From assembly GCA_028693565.1 (NCBI GenBank), contig JAQUVE010000013.1, forward strand, positions 1-33,366: a stretch of 33,366 nucleotides of DNA. The letters run 5' to 3'. A model generated the notes under the pieces. That model was not told the origin of the DNA. It searched no databases and saw nothing but the letters and a program-made list of their open reading frames with translations. Positions 17,642-27,680 of this stretch are shown here, piece by piece. This DNA is from Sulfurospirillaceae bacterium. GTDB lineage: Bacteria; Campylobacterota; Campylobacteria; Campylobacterales; Sulfurospirillaceae. Both the position numbers and the translations under genes were made by a program. The number at the start of each line of letters is the position of its first letter. Position 1 is the stretch's first letter.

Positions 17642-19168
17642 ATGGCTAAAGCTGAAGAAAAGCGTTATAGCTCAGAAGTTATATCTATTGACCCTTTATC
17701 TCTGGTTTCGTATGCGTATTCAAAAAATGAAATTAAACTTCAAAAAATAGAGAAAAGCGACAAAAATTCTTTTTATATCTCTTATATTCAATCCCGCGAT
17801 ATTATCAGTGCAACCATAGATATAAGTAGAAATATTCCTGATTCTGATTTAAAAGATGCCATTGAAATTAAAGTATATGACGAACTTGCTCTAGATTCAT
17901 CAATTGAATATGCTATCACATACCTCGAAACAGAATCAAAAGATTCTAAAAATCGAACTTTTAATATTTTTATTATTGATGTAAGCCTTGTAACTTCAAA
18001 ATTAGCACCTATTAAAGAAAAGACGAGATATATTGATTATGTAACCGTGGCACCTTTTTTAGTAAAATCTCTCTATTTAAAAAATTTTATTGAACCGGAA
18101 GGTACACATTGCTTTATTTATTTTCAAAAAAACGATGCTTTTTTAGCTATTTATAAAGGTGGACAATATATTTATTCAAAATCTTTACACTATTCGCTCA
18201 AAGAAATTAATGAAAAATTTTGTGAGCTTATTGGTGAAAGAGTAGACGAAGAAGATTTTTACAAAATCTTAACCAATGAAGGTTTAAAAGCTACAAATTC
18301 CTTATTTCAACAAAATTTAATGCAACTTTTTGGTGAAATATTTTTGTATATTAATGATGTTTTAGTCTTTACTAAACGATCTTACAATATAGACTTTATT
18401 GATAAAATGTATATTGGTTCAGAAATAGGCTCTTTTGCTGGAATTGAAGAGTATGCAAAAAGCTACTTAGGCCTTGAAGCATTTGATTTTAATTTTAGCA
18501 TTGCTATCAATTCGAAAGAATGGTATATTGACCAAATTCATATATTAATGATGCTAAGTGCTCAAATATATATGGAAAATCCAGATGATAATCTTAATTT
18601 CTCTATTTATCGAAGACCGCCACCTCTTACTAAAAGACCCGTAGGTAAACTTTTAGGTGTTTTAGTCGCAAGTATTATCTTATCATTAGCTTATCCAGCT
18701 TTTCAAATAGCCTATAATGCATATCTAAATATAGTTTTATCGAAATCAACAGAAAGCTACAACAATACTTTTAAAAAAACCTCAAGCATTAGGGATCAAC
18801 TTGGTTTACTAAAGATAGAAAAAGAAAAAGTAGATTCTTTACTTAAAAATGAAACATCAAAGTTTGAATTTCGGAAAAAACTGTTAAAAGAGATCTATAA
18901 TAAAAAGATTACCTATCCTATGAAAGCCAAAATGCTATTGGAAATTTTTGAGTTATCAAATGCTAATGACAATAAAATTGAGTCACTAGCATTTAAACAA
19001 AATGTTCTTAGCTTATCTATTCGCAATAAAAATGAAAAGAAGATTACTGAGTTTATCAAAGATTTAACAGCACTCAAAAAATATAAAATCAATACTGACA
19101 AAATCACAAAAGACGATCTATTAAAGCTCTATACAAGTACCATATTTATAGGACTAACTGATGAATAG
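17642..19168 (+). CDS. GspL/PilM-PilN-like inner membrane protein of T2SS/T4P-type (transformation) machinery
   Basis: About 330 aa cytoplasmic-type N-domain, one TM (LGVLVASIILSLAYPAFQIAYNAYL), coiled-coil C-domain; first gene of cluster with secretin/GspE/GspF; SD AAAGAGG before ATG 17642. Confidence 0.6.
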   Translation: MAKAEEKRYSSEVISIDPLSLVSYAYSKNEIKLQKIEKSDKNSFYISYIQSRDIISATIDISRNIPDSDLKDAIEIKVYDELALDSSIEYAITYLETESKDSKNRTFNIFIIDVSLVTSKLAPIKEKTRYIDYVTVAPFLVKSLYLKNFIEPEGTHCFIYFQKNDAFLAIYKGGQYIYSKSLHYSLKEINEKFCELIGERVDEEDFYKILTNEGLKATNSLFQQNLMQLFGEIFLYINDVLVFTKRSYNIDFIDKMYIGSEIGSFAGIEEYAKSYLGLEAFDFNFSIAINSKEWYIDQIHILMMLSAQIYMENPDDNLNFSIYRRPPPLTKRPVGKLLGVLVASIILSLAYPAFQIAYNAYLNIVLSKSTESYNNTFKKTSSIRDQLGLLKIEKEKVDSLLKNETSKFEFRKKLLKEIYNKKITYPMKAKMLLEIFELSNANDNKIESLAFKQNVLSLSIRNKNEKKITEFIKDLTALKKYKINTDKITKDDLLKLYTSTIFIGLTDE

Positions 19169-19808
19169 CATTGACCACCTTTTAGATAAAATTGATCAAT
19201 TTTTGGATGGCAAAAAAAGTAGTGAATTAACTTTAATTTTTCTCTTGCTATTTCTTTTCGTAGGGTATATCTCTTATAGTTATGTTTATCCTATCAGTGA
19301 TAAGATGTTAAAACAAACCATGCGCAATACCAATGCGATAACAAAAAATCTTCAAAATGAAGTGTCATATTTTAATTCTGTCTCTAAAGATGGAGACGAA
19401 CATTTTTTTCTCAAACAAGTCAAAAACGATATTGAAAACTCTAAAGTTTTTTTGGAAAAAACAACCTATACTAATGCTTATGTTGACAACAAACTTAAAG
19501 AGCTCTCTTATTTACTTTTTAATGATGAAAACTGGGCTAAATTTTTAAACTCAATTACACAACTAGCACAAAAATATTCTGTTAATATTATGGTTATTGA
19601 AAATAAAATCAATGAACCAAGTATTCAAAAAATTGAACAGATTTTGAATTTAAAAGTTGATTTCAATGGTCAATTTCCCAATATTATGAAATTTATAAAT
19701 GCTATCGAAGAGAGTGAACTGGTTGTCGATATATATGACATCAACTGTATAGGTCAACAAAACATAACAGGCCAAATTAATATTGCTGTTTGGGGGATGA
19801 AGTATTGA
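19161..19808 (+). CDS. PilO/GspM-like protein
   Basis: N-terminal TM LTLIFLLLFLFVGYISYSYVYP, coiled coil, ferredoxin-like C-terminus; position between GspL-like and PilP-like genes. Confidence 0.55.
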   Translation: MNSIDHLLDKIDQFLDGKKSSELTLIFLLLFLFVGYISYSYVYPISDKMLKQTMRNTNAITKNLQNEVSYFNSVSKDGDEHFFLKQVKNDIENSKVFLEKTTYTNAYVDNKLKELSYLLFNDENWAKFLNSITQLAQKYSVNIMVIENKINEPSIQKIEQILNLKVDFNGQFPNIMKFINAIEESELVVDIYDINCIGQQNITGQINIAVWGMKY

Positions 19809-20227
19809 AAACTTTTCTTAAAATACTTTGTAGTGTCACCTTTTTATTTGATTTAATATATGCAAAAAATATTTTATCAATGGGAAATGAAGTCAAAGAA
19901 TATGACACTATTTTTGAAAAAATTGCAGAAAAAAGAATTGGTATACAATCCTCATCAATTGATGCGATTTCTAATCCATTTATTCTAAACAATAGTGCAA
20001 CTATCGCTGATGATAATAATACACCCAATACTTCTTACCAATTAGAAGCAACCATCAATCAACACGCAAAAATAAATGGTAATTGGTATAAAATTCACCA
20101 AAGAGTAGGAGAATTTAAATTGGTTAAAGTTAATCCAGATAGTATTATTCTCCATAATGAAGCTGAAAGAAAAGAAATTTTTATAAGGACCAAAGATGCA
20201 AGCAATATCAAAATATTTTCCAAATAA
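19805..20227 (+). CDS. PilP/GspC HR-domain-like protein (position of C. jejuni ctsR); TTG start 19805 preferred over track TTG 19790
   Basis: Signal-peptide-like MKTFLKILCSVTFLFDLIYA; DAISNPFIL...LEATINQHAKINGNWYKIHQRVGEFKLVKVNPDSIIL resembles PilP/GspC HR fold. Confidence 0.55.
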   Translation: MKTFLKILCSVTFLFDLIYAKNILSMGNEVKEYDTIFEKIAEKRIGIQSSSIDAISNPFILNNSATIADDNNTPNTSYQLEATINQHAKINGNWYKIHQRVGEFKLVKVNPDSIILHNEAERKEIFIRTKDASNIKIFSK

Positions 20228-21713
20228 ATTGATTATCTTAGTGGCTATATTAGCCCTAGGTCTAACAACTTTAAATGCTGTTGAAAAAAGTAAAACATGT
20301 GCCTATAGAACATTTAATATTAAAACAAATAACAAAGCAACTGCTAATGAACTTCTCTCTGAATTAGCTGATATGTGTGATTTTAGCATAGTAGTAAAAG
20401 ACAATGAAGCTGCTAAAATTCTAGAAAAAAATTTAAGTGGTATTAACATTAAAAATCTCTCACTTGTTGAAATTTTTCAAATTGTTTTATCTGATAATGA
20501 TCTCTTCTTTTCATATGATCAAAATTTTCTCAAAATTTCTGCTTTAAGTACTCGAACATTTAAAGTTGATTATATTACCTCTATTCGTGAAGGCAAAGCT
20601 ATTCTTAATGCTTCAGTAGACGCTTCTCCCACTGAAGAAGGTGGCAAACGTGATGTAACGGCTCAAGCTCAAAATATGATAACTTCTAATGATACATTTG
20701 ATTTTTGGAAAACTATTGCTACTGAGCTTACTGCCATACTTAATACAGGTGCAGAAGGATATAAAACACAAGCTCCTATCATTAATCCAAATGCTGGAAT
20801 TATTACAGTTACCGCAACTAAAAAACAACTGAGTCGTGTTGAGGATTATTTAAATCTAATGGAAGAGCGTTTACATAAACAAGTTCTTATCGATGTCTCT
20901 ATTATATCTGTTGACCTCACTGCTAGTAATAATACGGGTGTTGATTGGAGTAAATTTTCTTTATCATTCAATAGTGATTCAACATTTAGTAATAATTTAG
21001 ATTATGCCAATGCAAACCATAGTATTTTTAGTCAAAATCGCGGTACTACTTCTGGCTCAAACAGCCTTACAATTCTTAATGGAGCAGCTTTCTCAATAGC
21101 TGGACTTATAGACTTTCTAGGGACAAATGGTGAAACAAAAGTTGTCTCAAGCCCTAAAGTATTAACGCTGAACAATCAACAAGCACTTATTACTATTGGT
21201 GACAATATCAACTATCGTGTTCCTAAAGAAACGGCTAATACTGCGGCTTCTTCTAATACTCTATTGACAACAACTTATAGCAATTATTCTATCTTTATTG
21301 GTGTATTACTCAATATTACTCCAGAAATTTCTGAAAACAACGAAATTATTTTGCGAATCAATCCTTCTGTCAGTAATTTTAAATATGCAGCTGATGATGC
21401 ACGTACTGCAACCGATACAGCAAGAGTTATTGCCCCAGACACTAAAGAAAAAAAGCTATCAACCGTTGTTAAAGTCAAAGATGGAAGTACCATTATTTTA
21501 GGAGGACTGATTACGGATAGTAAAGGTAAAGATGATAATAGTGTTCCTCTTCTCAGTAGCATTCCTCTTCTTGGTGAAGCATTTAAACATTCTGCTGATA
21601 CATTGAAAAAAAGTGAGCTTATCTTTGTTATAACCCCTAAAATTATTGGAGCCAAGGGTACGGATAAAGCATCACTAAAAGATTTGGGATTTAGTCAAAA
21701 AGTCTATGAATAA
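20196..21713 (+). CDS. ctsD: Secretin (GspD/PilQ/CtsD-like)
   Basis: VVSSPKVLTLNNQQALITIGDNINYRV, KDGSTIILGGLITD, VPLLSSIPLLGEAFKH. Confidence 0.85.
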   Translation: MQAISKYFPNKLIILVAILALGLTTLNAVEKSKTCAYRTFNIKTNNKATANELLSELADMCDFSIVVKDNEAAKILEKNLSGINIKNLSLVEIFQIVLSDNDLFFSYDQNFLKISALSTRTFKVDYITSIREGKAILNASVDASPTEEGGKRDVTAQAQNMITSNDTFDFWKTIATELTAILNTGAEGYKTQAPIINPNAGIITVTATKKQLSRVEDYLNLMEERLHKQVLIDVSIISVDLTASNNTGVDWSKFSLSFNSDSTFSNNLDYANANHSIFSQNRGTTSGSNSLTILNGAAFSIAGLIDFLGTNGETKVVSSPKVLTLNNQQALITIGDNINYRVPKETANTAASSNTLLTTTYSNYSIFIGVLLNITPEISENNEIILRINPSVSNFKYAADDARTATDTARVIAPDTKEKKLSTVVKVKDGSTIILGGLITDSKGKDDNSVPLLSSIPLLGEAFKHSADTLKKSELIFVITPKIIGAKGTDKASLKDLGFSQKVYE

Positions 21714-22512
21714 TAACTATAGTCATTTAAAATCCATCTTTGTAGATGGTGAAGTATTTGATTATGTTAATTTGGATCAATCAGCAATTACATATGATAG
21801 GCTGGTTCAAACGCTTGATAAGCCCTTAAAATTAATACTTTTTTATGGAAAACCTGGAACTGGAAAAACATTTTTATTACAAAAAATATTTAATGATCTT
21901 AAACAGAAAAAAAAGATCATTTTTTTTCCAAGACCCTTTTTTGATGAAAAAATATTTATTAAAGCGCTTTATGAAAATACTTTTCATGAAGTTGCGCCTG
22001 AGATATCTACATACGATGAATTTCTCTTTCTAGTTAGCAAACGCATCACAAAAGAAAATACCATTACTGTTTTAATTGATGAAGCACAATTATACCCAGG
22101 TGAGCTTATTGAAAAAATAAGACTTATGGCAGATTCACGTCTTTTTAAATTTTTATTTACAGTACATAAAACAGAAAAAGAAGATATTTTGGCAAAAGAT
22201 TATTTTCAAACACGTATATGGGAAACAATAGAAATTGACAATGCATCTTTAAATGAAATTAAAACTTATATAGAAAAAAAATTGCTGTTTCATAATCGAT
22301 TTGAATTTCTTAATCTCTTCAAAGATAAACATTTTAAGCTAATTCTTCAATTAACTAAAGGAAATCTTCGTACAATTAATAAGTTGATGTACAAGTTATT
22401 TGAAATTTTAGAGTATTATGACCAATATAAGCCATCAAGTATCAAGGCTAATTCTCTACATGTTAAATATATTGAAATGGCTGGTATTAGTTTAGGAATG
22501 TTACATGCTTAG
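21706..22512 (+). CDS. ctsP: AAA ATPase, ExeA/CtsP-like
   Basis: Walker A LFYGKPGTGKTFLLQ, Walker B TVLIDEAQLYPGEL; between secretin and TPR protein. Confidence 0.7.
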   Translation: MNNNYSHLKSIFVDGEVFDYVNLDQSAITYDRLVQTLDKPLKLILFYGKPGTGKTFLLQKIFNDLKQKKKIIFFPRPFFDEKIFIKALYENTFHEVAPEISTYDEFLFLVSKRITKENTITVLIDEAQLYPGELIEKIRLMADSRLFKFLFTVHKTEKEDILAKDYFQTRIWETIEIDNASLNEIKTYIEKKLLFHNRFEFLNLFKDKHFKLILQLTKGNLRTINKLMYKLFEILEYYDQYKPSSIKANSLHVKYIEMAGISLGMLHA

Positions 22513-23368
22513 TGCATCTGAAATTGCAGACTTAGAAAGAAAGGTTGCACATTATCGCTTTAAACGTAAGGCTCATTATCTTGTATATGCTTTACTTGTT
22601 ATTGTTTTTCTTGGTATCATGGTTTATACTTACTCTATTTTTGATAAGAAACCTATTATCAAAACCAACCAAATGGACAATAATGTTACAGCAACATTAA
22701 CGCAATTAGTCAAACCTTCGCCCACAATTATTCCTGAAAGTCCTGTCTCTACTTCTGAAAAAATACTGACTTCTGAAGAAAATGACATTAATAACTCTGT
22801 AACTGAGACATTAGAATTACGTCTTCCAACTATTAAAACTCCTAAGCAACAAAAGGAAGAAAATTTTAAACCTAAAGATTTTACAAATACATCTCAAGAA
22901 GAAAAAAATTCTCACAAAGATTTAATACTCAAAGTACCTACTAAAATCGAAGAACCACCATACTATCGTGGGAATGAAGAAAAAATTGAGTCCACAATGC
23001 TTGCTCCACCTGCACTTTTGATGGATGATACTGTCAAAAGTAAAATTACAATTGAAACACAAGAAATTAATTCTATCCAATATTTAAAAGATAAGTTTGA
23101 AAAAACACATAATATCATTTTTGCTTTAATGCTCGCAGAAGAGAATTATCTTAATAAAAAATATGATGAAAGTTTAAAATGGTCCCTTATGGCTAATTCA
23201 ATAGATGCTGAAAATGAAAAAAGCTGGCTATGGTTTGCTAAATCAAAAATGAAATTAGGAAAACAAAATGATGCAATAACAGCTCTTGAATCCTATTTGA
23301 AAAACAATAAATCAGCTGCAGCTCAATCTTTATTAAACCAAATTACTATGGGTGAATTTCATGATTAA
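22505..23368 (+). CDS. Single-pass membrane protein with C-terminal TPR-like region (CtsX position)
   Basis: TM YLVYALLVIVFLGIMVYTYSIF, Pro/Thr-rich linker, TPR-like C-terminus SLKWSLMANSIDAENEKSWLWFAKSKMKLGKQNDAITALESYL. Confidence 0.6.
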   Translation: MLSASEIADLERKVAHYRFKRKAHYLVYALLVIVFLGIMVYTYSIFDKKPIIKTNQMDNNVTATLTQLVKPSPTIIPESPVSTSEKILTSEENDINNSVTETLELRLPTIKTPKQQKEENFKPKDFTNTSQEEKNSHKDLILKVPTKIEEPPYYRGNEEKIESTMLAPPALLMDDTVKSKITIETQEINSIQYLKDKFEKTHNIIFALMLAEENYLNKKYDESLKWSLMANSIDAENEKSWLWFAKSKMKLGKQNDAITALESYLKNNKSAAAQSLLNQITMGEFHD

Positions 23369-23394
23369 TATTTTATTTAGCTTTAGAAAAATGA

Positions 23395-23400
23395 TACAAT
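23395..23400 (+). promoter_or_regulatory. Candidate internal extended -10 (TGATACAAT) before gspE-like gene
   Basis: AAAATGATACAATGATA, 28 nt before ATG 23429, in the one sizeable gap of the cluster. Confidence 0.4.
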
Positions 23401-23428
23401 GATAAAAATAAGTCAAGATTGGTAAAAT

Positions 23429-25180
23429 ATGAGCACTATTATTTCTACACTTTTAACCTATTTACTTAATAATCGTATTATCGATGAAAATACTGCATCT
23501 TTTATTCAAGACGAAGCGAAAACAAATAGTAATAAGATTATTGGTGACATTCTAATAGAAAATAATTTCTTTACCAAAGAAGATCTTCATATTTTAGTAT
23601 TAGAGTTTTACAAAAAAGGCTATCTTACACTAGAAGATGTTAATATAAATTTTGCTATAGATACTGAAAAATTTTTACAAGCCCTAGCAAAAAATATTAA
23701 CTGCGAATACCTTGATTTAGATTCTGTAGATATTGACTATAGATTAGCGTCTAAGCTCCCTTTTGCGCAACTTAAAAAATACAGCGCTCTACCTATTAAA
23801 GAAGATGAAATTAACGTCTATGTTGCCATTAAAGACCCTTTTGATATCCATGCACACGAAAATGTACAACGTATTTTTCCTAGAAAATTACTTAAAATCA
23901 TTATTGCTGAACCAGCTCAGATCGATAAATATCTTGTTAAAATGGAACTAGGTGAAAGCATTAAAGGGCTTATCGGGGAAATTCGAAAAGAGATTACCTC
24001 CAATGCAGCTGAAAATCCTCAAGAATCTTCAGGTATTTTAAAACTTATTGAAATTATTTTAAAAACATCTATTCTTTCTCGTGCTAGTGATATTCATATT
24101 GAACCAACTGAAAATAATTGTATTGTCCGTAGTCGAATTGATGGTATGCTAACCGAAACATTTATTTTTGATAAAGATATCTATCCTCCTCTTGGTTCAC
24201 GTTTAAAACTTTTATCAAATATGGATATTGCAGAAAAAAGAAAACCACAAGATGGACGCTTTTCAGCAACAATCTTAGGTCGTGAATATGATTTTAGGAT
24301 ATCTGCACTTCCAACACTCAACGGTGAATCAATTGTTATTCGTATTTTGGATAAATCCAAAGTGATGATAAAAATTGAAGATTTAGGCATGCATCCTCAA
24401 AATTATGCTAAATTTCATCAAGCAATGCACACACCTTATGGTATTATTTTTGTTACGGGACCTACAGGAAGTGGTAAAACAACAACGCTTTATGCTGCTC
24501 TAAATGCTATCAAAAGCGTGCAAACAAAGATTATCACAGTTGAAGATCCCGTGGAATATCAGTTAAACTTGACACAACAAGTACAAGTCAATGAAAAGGC
24601 CAATTTAACTTTTGCGTCAGCATTACGTTCAATTTTACGTCAAGACCCTGATATCATTATGATTGGTGAGGTTAGAGATACTGAAACACTTCGCATTGCC
24701 GTTCAAGCTGCACTCACAGGGCACTTAGTATTTTCAACACTGCATACAAATGATGCAATTAGTGCTGTCACTAGGGTTATGGATATGGGGATAGAACCTT
24801 ATTTACTTAGCGGTTCATTGGTGGCCATTGAAGCACAACGCTTAGTGCGAAAATTATGTCCGTATTGTAAAACAAAATATATATTACCAAAAACTGCTTT
24901 TGATGAAATTAAAAACATGCTTCCAGAAAACTATCAATTTTACAAAAATGTTGGTTGTGAAAAATGCGCACAAACTGGCTATCTAGGGCGTGAAATGATT
25001 TCTGAGATATTAGTCGTAAGTGAAACGATTTCGAGTATGATTGCACAAGGTACAAGTAAAGCAAAAATTAAAGAGCAAGCCTTAATTGAAGGTTTTATTG
25101 ACATGTACAAAGATGGGATTTTAAGAGCAGCAAAAGGTATAACAACACTTGAAGAGATAACAAGGGTGGCAAAAGGATGA
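23429..25180 (+). CDS. ctsE: GspE/PilB-family secretion ATPase (CtsE-like)
   Basis: GPTGSGKTTTLYAAL, EDPVEYQLN, RSILRQDPDIIMIGEVRD, STLHTNDA, CPYC...CEKC zinc motif. Confidence 0.92.
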   Translation: MSTIISTLLTYLLNNRIIDENTASFIQDEAKTNSNKIIGDILIENNFFTKEDLHILVLEFYKKGYLTLEDVNINFAIDTEKFLQALAKNINCEYLDLDSVDIDYRLASKLPFAQLKKYSALPIKEDEINVYVAIKDPFDIHAHENVQRIFPRKLLKIIIAEPAQIDKYLVKMELGESIKGLIGEIRKEITSNAAENPQESSGILKLIEIILKTSILSRASDIHIEPTENNCIVRSRIDGMLTETFIFDKDIYPPLGSRLKLLSNMDIAEKRKPQDGRFSATILGREYDFRISALPTLNGESIVIRILDKSKVMIKIEDLGMHPQNYAKFHQAMHTPYGIIFVTGPTGSGKTTTLYAALNAIKSVQTKIITVEDPVEYQLNLTQQVQVNEKANLTFASALRSILRQDPDIIMIGEVRDTETLRIAVQAALTGHLVFSTLHTNDAISAVTRVMDMGIEPYLLSGSLVAIEAQRLVRKLCPYCKTKYILPKTAFDEIKNMLPENYQFYKNVGCEKCAQTGYLGREMISEILVVSETISSMIAQGTSKAKIKEQALIEGFIDMYKDGILRAAKGITTLEEITRVAKG

Positions 25181-26418
25181 AATATTTTGAAGTAAACTAC
25201 CTTTTTAAAGGTCAAAAATCCAAAACTATTGTTAAATCACCCAATAAACATGATGCAATTGCGATTGCTAAAATTAAACTACCAGGTGTTATTTTAAATG
25301 TCAAAGAGATTTCAGCACCACTTGAAGATCAACTCTCTACTTTTAAGAATCAACTGTTGGGCTCATTGACCAAGAAAAAAATAAAAATGCCAAGCTTGAT
25401 TGCTGCTATGCGCCAACTGAGTGTTATGACAGATGCTGGTATTTCAATTCATGATAGTGTTAAAGAAGTTGCAAGCGCTACTGTTGATAAAACACTTCAA
25501 GAAATTTTTAATAGCGTTAATGATGATTTAAATTCTGGGCATAGTTTAACCCAAGCAATGATGGCATACAGAAATGAGCTTGGAGATGTTACTATTGCTA
25601 TGATAGAATTGGGTGAAAGCACAGGTAATATGGCTGAATCGCTTGAAAAACTCTCAGAAATCCTTGAAGAAATTGAAGAAAATAGACAAAAATTTAAAAA
25701 AGCGTTACGTTATCCTATCACTGTTGTGATTGCTATTAGTATTGCTTTTTCAATTTTAATGATTTATGTTGTTCCAAAATTTAAAGATATATTTTTAAAG
25801 CTGAAAGCAGAATTACCACTTCCTACTAAAATACTGCTTTTCATGGAAAATTTAATTAATAATTATGGTATTTATCTTTTAATTGTTATTGTTGGTACTA
25901 TCATATTTGTCAAATATATGCTGAGAAATAATGAGAATTTTAAAAAAGGGTTCGATCAATATATTTTAAAAGTTTATTTGATCGGTGATATTATTTTTTA
26001 TGCAACATTGAGTCGTTTTACCCTTGTATTTACCGAACTTATTCGAGCGGGTATTCCTATTGCTGACGCTCTTGATACCGCGTTATTAACACTAGACAAT
26101 ACATATTTGAAAAGAAAGCTATCTGCTGTCAAGATATCAGTACAAAGAGGTATTTCACTAACAGAATCTTTTAGAGATACTGGGCTTTTTGAAGGGATGC
26201 TTATTCAGATGATTCAAGCTGGCGAACACAGTGGTACACTTGATAAAATGCTAGAAAAAGTGACTAACTACTTTAAATCACGTTTTAATGATATTATTGA
26301 CAACATTGCTAGTTATATTGAACCTATACTATTAGGATTTATTGCAGCCATGGTTCTTTTAATGGCTCTTGGTATTTTTATGCCAATGTGGGATATGGCA
26401 AAAGCCGTGAAGACTTAA
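25177..26418 (+). CDS. ctsF: GspF/PilC-family inner membrane platform protein (CtsF-like)
   Basis: LIAAMRQLSVMTDAGISIHDSVKEV, LRYPITVVIAISIAFSILMIYVVPKF, GEHSGTLDKMLEKVTNYF, LGIFMPMWDM. Confidence 0.92.
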   Translation: MKYFEVNYLFKGQKSKTIVKSPNKHDAIAIAKIKLPGVILNVKEISAPLEDQLSTFKNQLLGSLTKKKIKMPSLIAAMRQLSVMTDAGISIHDSVKEVASATVDKTLQEIFNSVNDDLNSGHSLTQAMMAYRNELGDVTIAMIELGESTGNMAESLEKLSEILEEIEENRQKFKKALRYPITVVIAISIAFSILMIYVVPKFKDIFLKLKAELPLPTKILLFMENLINNYGIYLLIVIVGTIIFVKYMLRNNENFKKGFDQYILKVYLIGDIIFYATLSRFTLVFTELIRAGIPIADALDTALLTLDNTYLKRKLSAVKISVQRGISLTESFRDTGLFEGMLIQMIQAGEHSGTLDKMLEKVTNYFKSRFNDIIDNIASYIEPILLGFIAAMVLLMALGIFMPMWDMAKAVKT

Positions 26419-26419
26419 C

Positions 26420-26454
26420 AATAAAGAGGCTTTAAAGCTTAAAGCCTCTTTATT
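26420..26454. terminator. Bidirectional hairpin terminator
   Basis: AATAAAGAGGCTTTAA-agc-TTAAAGCCTCTTTATT, perfect 16-bp stem between convergent genes. Confidence 0.85.
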
Positions 26455-26469
26455 TCTTAATATAGTAAA

Positions 26470-26916
26470 TCAAAATTCTTTAGGAATAGTGCAATCCAAC
26501 TCATCTTTAAATCGATTTTTTGCAAGCTCTATTATCTCTTTTTGTCCAATATTACCTAACAAACATAAAGCACCAAGTTTTTTACACCAAATACGTGCCA
26601 ACTTAATTTTATAGTCCTCTTCTTTTATTTTTGAAGAAATTGCCCAACTGCGAATACTCTTTTTTTCTTTGTATTCAAGCAAGTCAACTATCTCTCTATC
26701 GTCAATCTTTCGATCAATGACTGAGCGTATTTGTACTTCATTAAGTCCTGATTTCCATGCTTTATACCCTAAAACAAGAGCTCTAGCACGATTTGGTGTA
26801 TTGTTTTTAAGTTTATCAAAACTTGCACCAAAATACTCAAGGTTTATAATAATATCTTTTGCTTTAAAAATTTTTTCTTTAGTTGTGTATTCTGGCGCTT
26901 CTATAACGTGTTCCAA
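26470..26916 (-). CDS. Hypothetical protein, 148 aa, downstream of flgH (TTG start)
   Basis: Open frame ending at terminator; SD-like AAGGAAAG before TTG; 17-nt gap from flgH stop; no recognised domain. Confidence 0.65.
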   Translation of the reverse strand: MEHVIEAPEYTTKEKIFKAKDIIINLEYFGASFDKLKNNTPNRARALVLGYKAWKSGLNEVQIRSVIDRKIDDREIVDLLEYKEKKSIRSWAISSKIKEEDYKIKLARIWCKKLGALCLLGNIGQKEIIELAKNRFKDELDCTIPKEF

Positions 26917-26933
26917 TCTCTTTCCTTATATTT

Positions 26934-27641
26934 TTAAAATGGCCAAATTGATTCCATAAGTTTACTACCCCATGGTTTTGTCATCGTTTGGTCTATATCG
27001 CCTTCTGTTTTATATAAAATTCTAGCATCAGCGATATATTTTGAATCAATAGTATTATATTTATCTATGTCATAAGGACGAATTACACCGCTAATTTGAA
27101 TGATTTGTTTTTCACCATTAATTAACAGTTCGCGACTACCTTCGATAAAGTAATTTCCATTGACCATAATTTTAATTATTCTAGCTGTAACATTCGTTGT
27201 AAAAGTTTCATTTCGAGTATTACTCCCTGCCCCCTTAAAAGAGTTGTTAGAGCCAGAAGTAAAACCAATATTGCCAACTTTGTTAAGCTGATTAGAAACA
27301 CTACCCAAGACTCCACCTCCAGCAGTCGTTGTTAAGCCAGCTCCCAAACTATCTGAGCTATCTTTAGAGAGAGTTTTTTTTGCTGTAGATGTTTGAGCAA
27401 TATTTTCAGTAACAACAACCGTGACAACATCATTAACATGCATCGCCTTCAAATCAGCAAACAAAGGATTTTCGCCCTGTCCAAAAAGACTTCCAGGTTG
27501 CGAGCCAACATTTTCTTTAATACGAGATGGCATCTCTTCAACGTATGCTGGTGGTTTCATGGTAATTTTAGGGTCAGCTTGATGTGCTGTACAACCTGCT
27601 AAAAATAAAATAGAAACCAGACTTAACGTAACAACTTTCAT
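26934..27641 (-). CDS. flgH: Flagellar L-ring protein FlgH
   Basis: Lipoprotein signal FLAGCTAH; GSLFGQGENPLFADLKAMHVNDVVTVVVTENIAQTSTAKKTLSKDS; ISGVIRPYDIDKYNTIDSKYIADARILY. Confidence 0.95.
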   Translation of the reverse strand: MKVVTLSLVSILFLAGCTAHQADPKITMKPPAYVEEMPSRIKENVGSQPGSLFGQGENPLFADLKAMHVNDVVTVVVTENIAQTSTAKKTLSKDSSDSLGAGLTTTAGGGVLGSVSNQLNKVGNIGFTSGSNNSFKGAGSNTRNETFTTNVTARIIKIMVNGNYFIEGSRELLINGEKQIIQISGVIRPYDIDKYNTIDSKYIADARILYKTEGDIDQTMTKPWGSKLMESIWPF

Positions 27642-27680
27642 AAAACTCCATTATTATTGTAGTTTGCACAAACTTTTTGC

